This document shows positions 63,647 to 64,000 of a stretch of DNA of 64,000 nucleotides, piece by piece. A program made the translations under genes and the position numbers. The DNA comes from Puniceicoccaceae bacterium K14 (GTDB lineage: Bacteria > Verrucomicrobiota > Verrucomicrobiia > Opitutales > Opitutaceae): positions 42,624 through 106,623 of the forward strand of contig JAKYXN010000011.1 of the NCBI GenBank assembly GCA_022538095.1, written 5' to 3'. Positions within the stretch are counted from its first letter, which is position 1. The number at the start of each line of letters is the position of its first letter. The notes below the pieces were generated by a model. The model did no database searches and was not told the origin of the DNA. It saw nothing but the letters and a program-made list of their open reading frames with translations.

Positions 63647-64000
63647 CTATTCCGAAAACGCCAAGCGAATTCCTAAATAGGTAAATAGCAATCCGCCTAA
63701 TTTCGTAAGAAATAAGCCTCCCCGAGAAGAGCCACGAAAGCGATCGCTCAATCGGGCGGCGGTTACTGCAATCACTGTGCAAATTATAAGTCCCGCAAAA
63801 GCAAAAACTATCCCGAGAATAAGAAATGAAAGAAATTTGTTTTCGCACTCCTTCGAAACAAATTGAAGGATGAAAGCGAGGAAGAACAGTGCGACTTTAG
63901 GATTCAGTAAAAGATCCCCGGAGCAAGCTCTCGACCTGTCGGTCGACTGACGCTTCGCGTCAGCGAGGCATTTGACTACATTTCTAAATCCATTTGCGAC
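63647..64000 (-). CDS. LysE-family translocator, 5' end beyond window
   Basis: The last 118 codons show the LysE C-terminal half: LLLNPKVALFFLAFILQFVS, then a membrane helix ILGIVFAFAGLIICTVIAV and LGGLLFTYLGIRLAF, ending in SE. Just before GDLLLNPK is a stretch of about 20 residues unlike the family (CLADAKRQSTDRSRAC), encoded by a palindromic repeat. The frame stays open through it. Confidence 0.7.
   Translation of the reverse strand, partial: VANGFRNVVKCLADAKRQSTDRSRACSGDLLLNPKVALFFLAFILQFVSKECENKFLSFLILGIVFAFAGLIICTVIAVTAARLSDRFRGSSRGGLFLTKLGGLLFTYLGIRLAFSE
63921..63963. repeat. Palindromic repeat inside the lysE-like reading frame
   Basis: Three contiguous stems: GAGC-AA-GCTC (63921-63930), TCGACC-TGTC-GGTCGA (63931-63946) and CTGACGC-TTC-GCGTCAG (63947-63963). 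Encodes the foreign-looking residues of the LysE protein. Confidence 0.55.

Noticed and set aside
1..64000. CRISPR arrays, insertion sequences, prophage genes, rRNA or complete tRNA genes
   Set aside because: None seen on either strand; no regularly spaced repeats, transposase, integrase or capsid-like proteins. A covariance-model search would be needed to exclude small RNAs.

Overview
The window looks like a chromosomal segment of a free-living, probably marine member of the Verrucomicrobiota, class Opitutae (Puniceicoccales/Pelagicoccus-like). This is an inference from gene content: a PVC-type 'membrane-bound dehydrogenase' protein, a VPD/PEP-CTERM-like sorted protein, a minor-pilin cassette, large TonB-dependent receptors, a single-chain glycyl-tRNA synthetase, an OleC-like enzyme and many signal-peptide proteins. 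No rRNA, complete tRNA, CRISPR array, IS transposase or phage gene was seen. Base composition is moderate (just under 50% G+C by eye), strong Shine-Dalgarno sequences are scarce, and several first possible starts are TTG/GTG a few codons before a more convincing ATG. Where that happens the ATG was chosen and noted.

Layout. 1-10.9 kb: a truncated NhaC antiporter, PPi-dependent phosphofructokinase, glycyl-tRNA synthetase, a stand-alone SNF2 helicase, a small unknown protein and a periplasmic M16 protease. 11.1-15.0 kb: a four-gene pilin-like operon (two class III-like prepilins, a PilX/GspK-like large minor pilin, a secreted unknown). 15.0-24.3 kb: housekeeping and regulation (map, HAD hydrolase, rmuC with a DtxR-type regulator, response regulator, Smr protein, exported TonB-C-like protein, EamA transporter with OleC-like ligase, RNase D). 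24.4-29.6 kb: an envelope-lipid type export operon (TetR, MMPL/RND permease, LolA-like protein, outer-membrane barrel). 29.8-36.0 kb: PVC dehydrogenase-like protein plus TonB receptor, then an S41 protease with a LolA-like protein. 36.2-39.2 kb: candidate small gene with its own terminator, degenerate GNAT, and pxpB-pxpC-pxpA (5-oxoprolinase). 39.3-44.4 kb: two tandem paralogous TonB receptors. 44.7-46.8 kb: a BlaI/BlaR1-type pair with a clear palindromic operator, the sensor carrying TPRs. 47.0-51.3 kb: a two-gene unit encoding a very large secreted beta-helix/Ig/discoidin protein that ends in a dockerin, and a membrane-anchored cohesin-like protein. 51.5-57.9 kb: sucCD, rph, a DUF1573 protein, purB, sulfotransferase. 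58-64 kb: two membrane/secreted unknowns, then an AT-rich degraded zone with a tRNA/tmRNA 3'-end remnant, two pseudogene fragments that duplicate genes elsewhere in the window, a secreted protein with a sorting-like tail, a histidine phosphatase and a lysE-like gene carrying a palindromic repeat inside its reading frame.

The most interesting candidate system is the dockerin/cohesin pair at 46984-51324: an adhesin or polysaccharide-active protein ending in two EF-hand-like dockerin repeats, encoded 42 bp upstream of a cohesin-like protein with a VPD-type C-terminal sorting tail. That would make a minimal two-protein surface-display device. The degraded right end (60.2-64.0 kb) records recombination: a response-regulator remnant joined to a copy of the phosphatase gene at 63.0-63.6 kb, and a frameshifted copy of the sulfotransferase 3' end.
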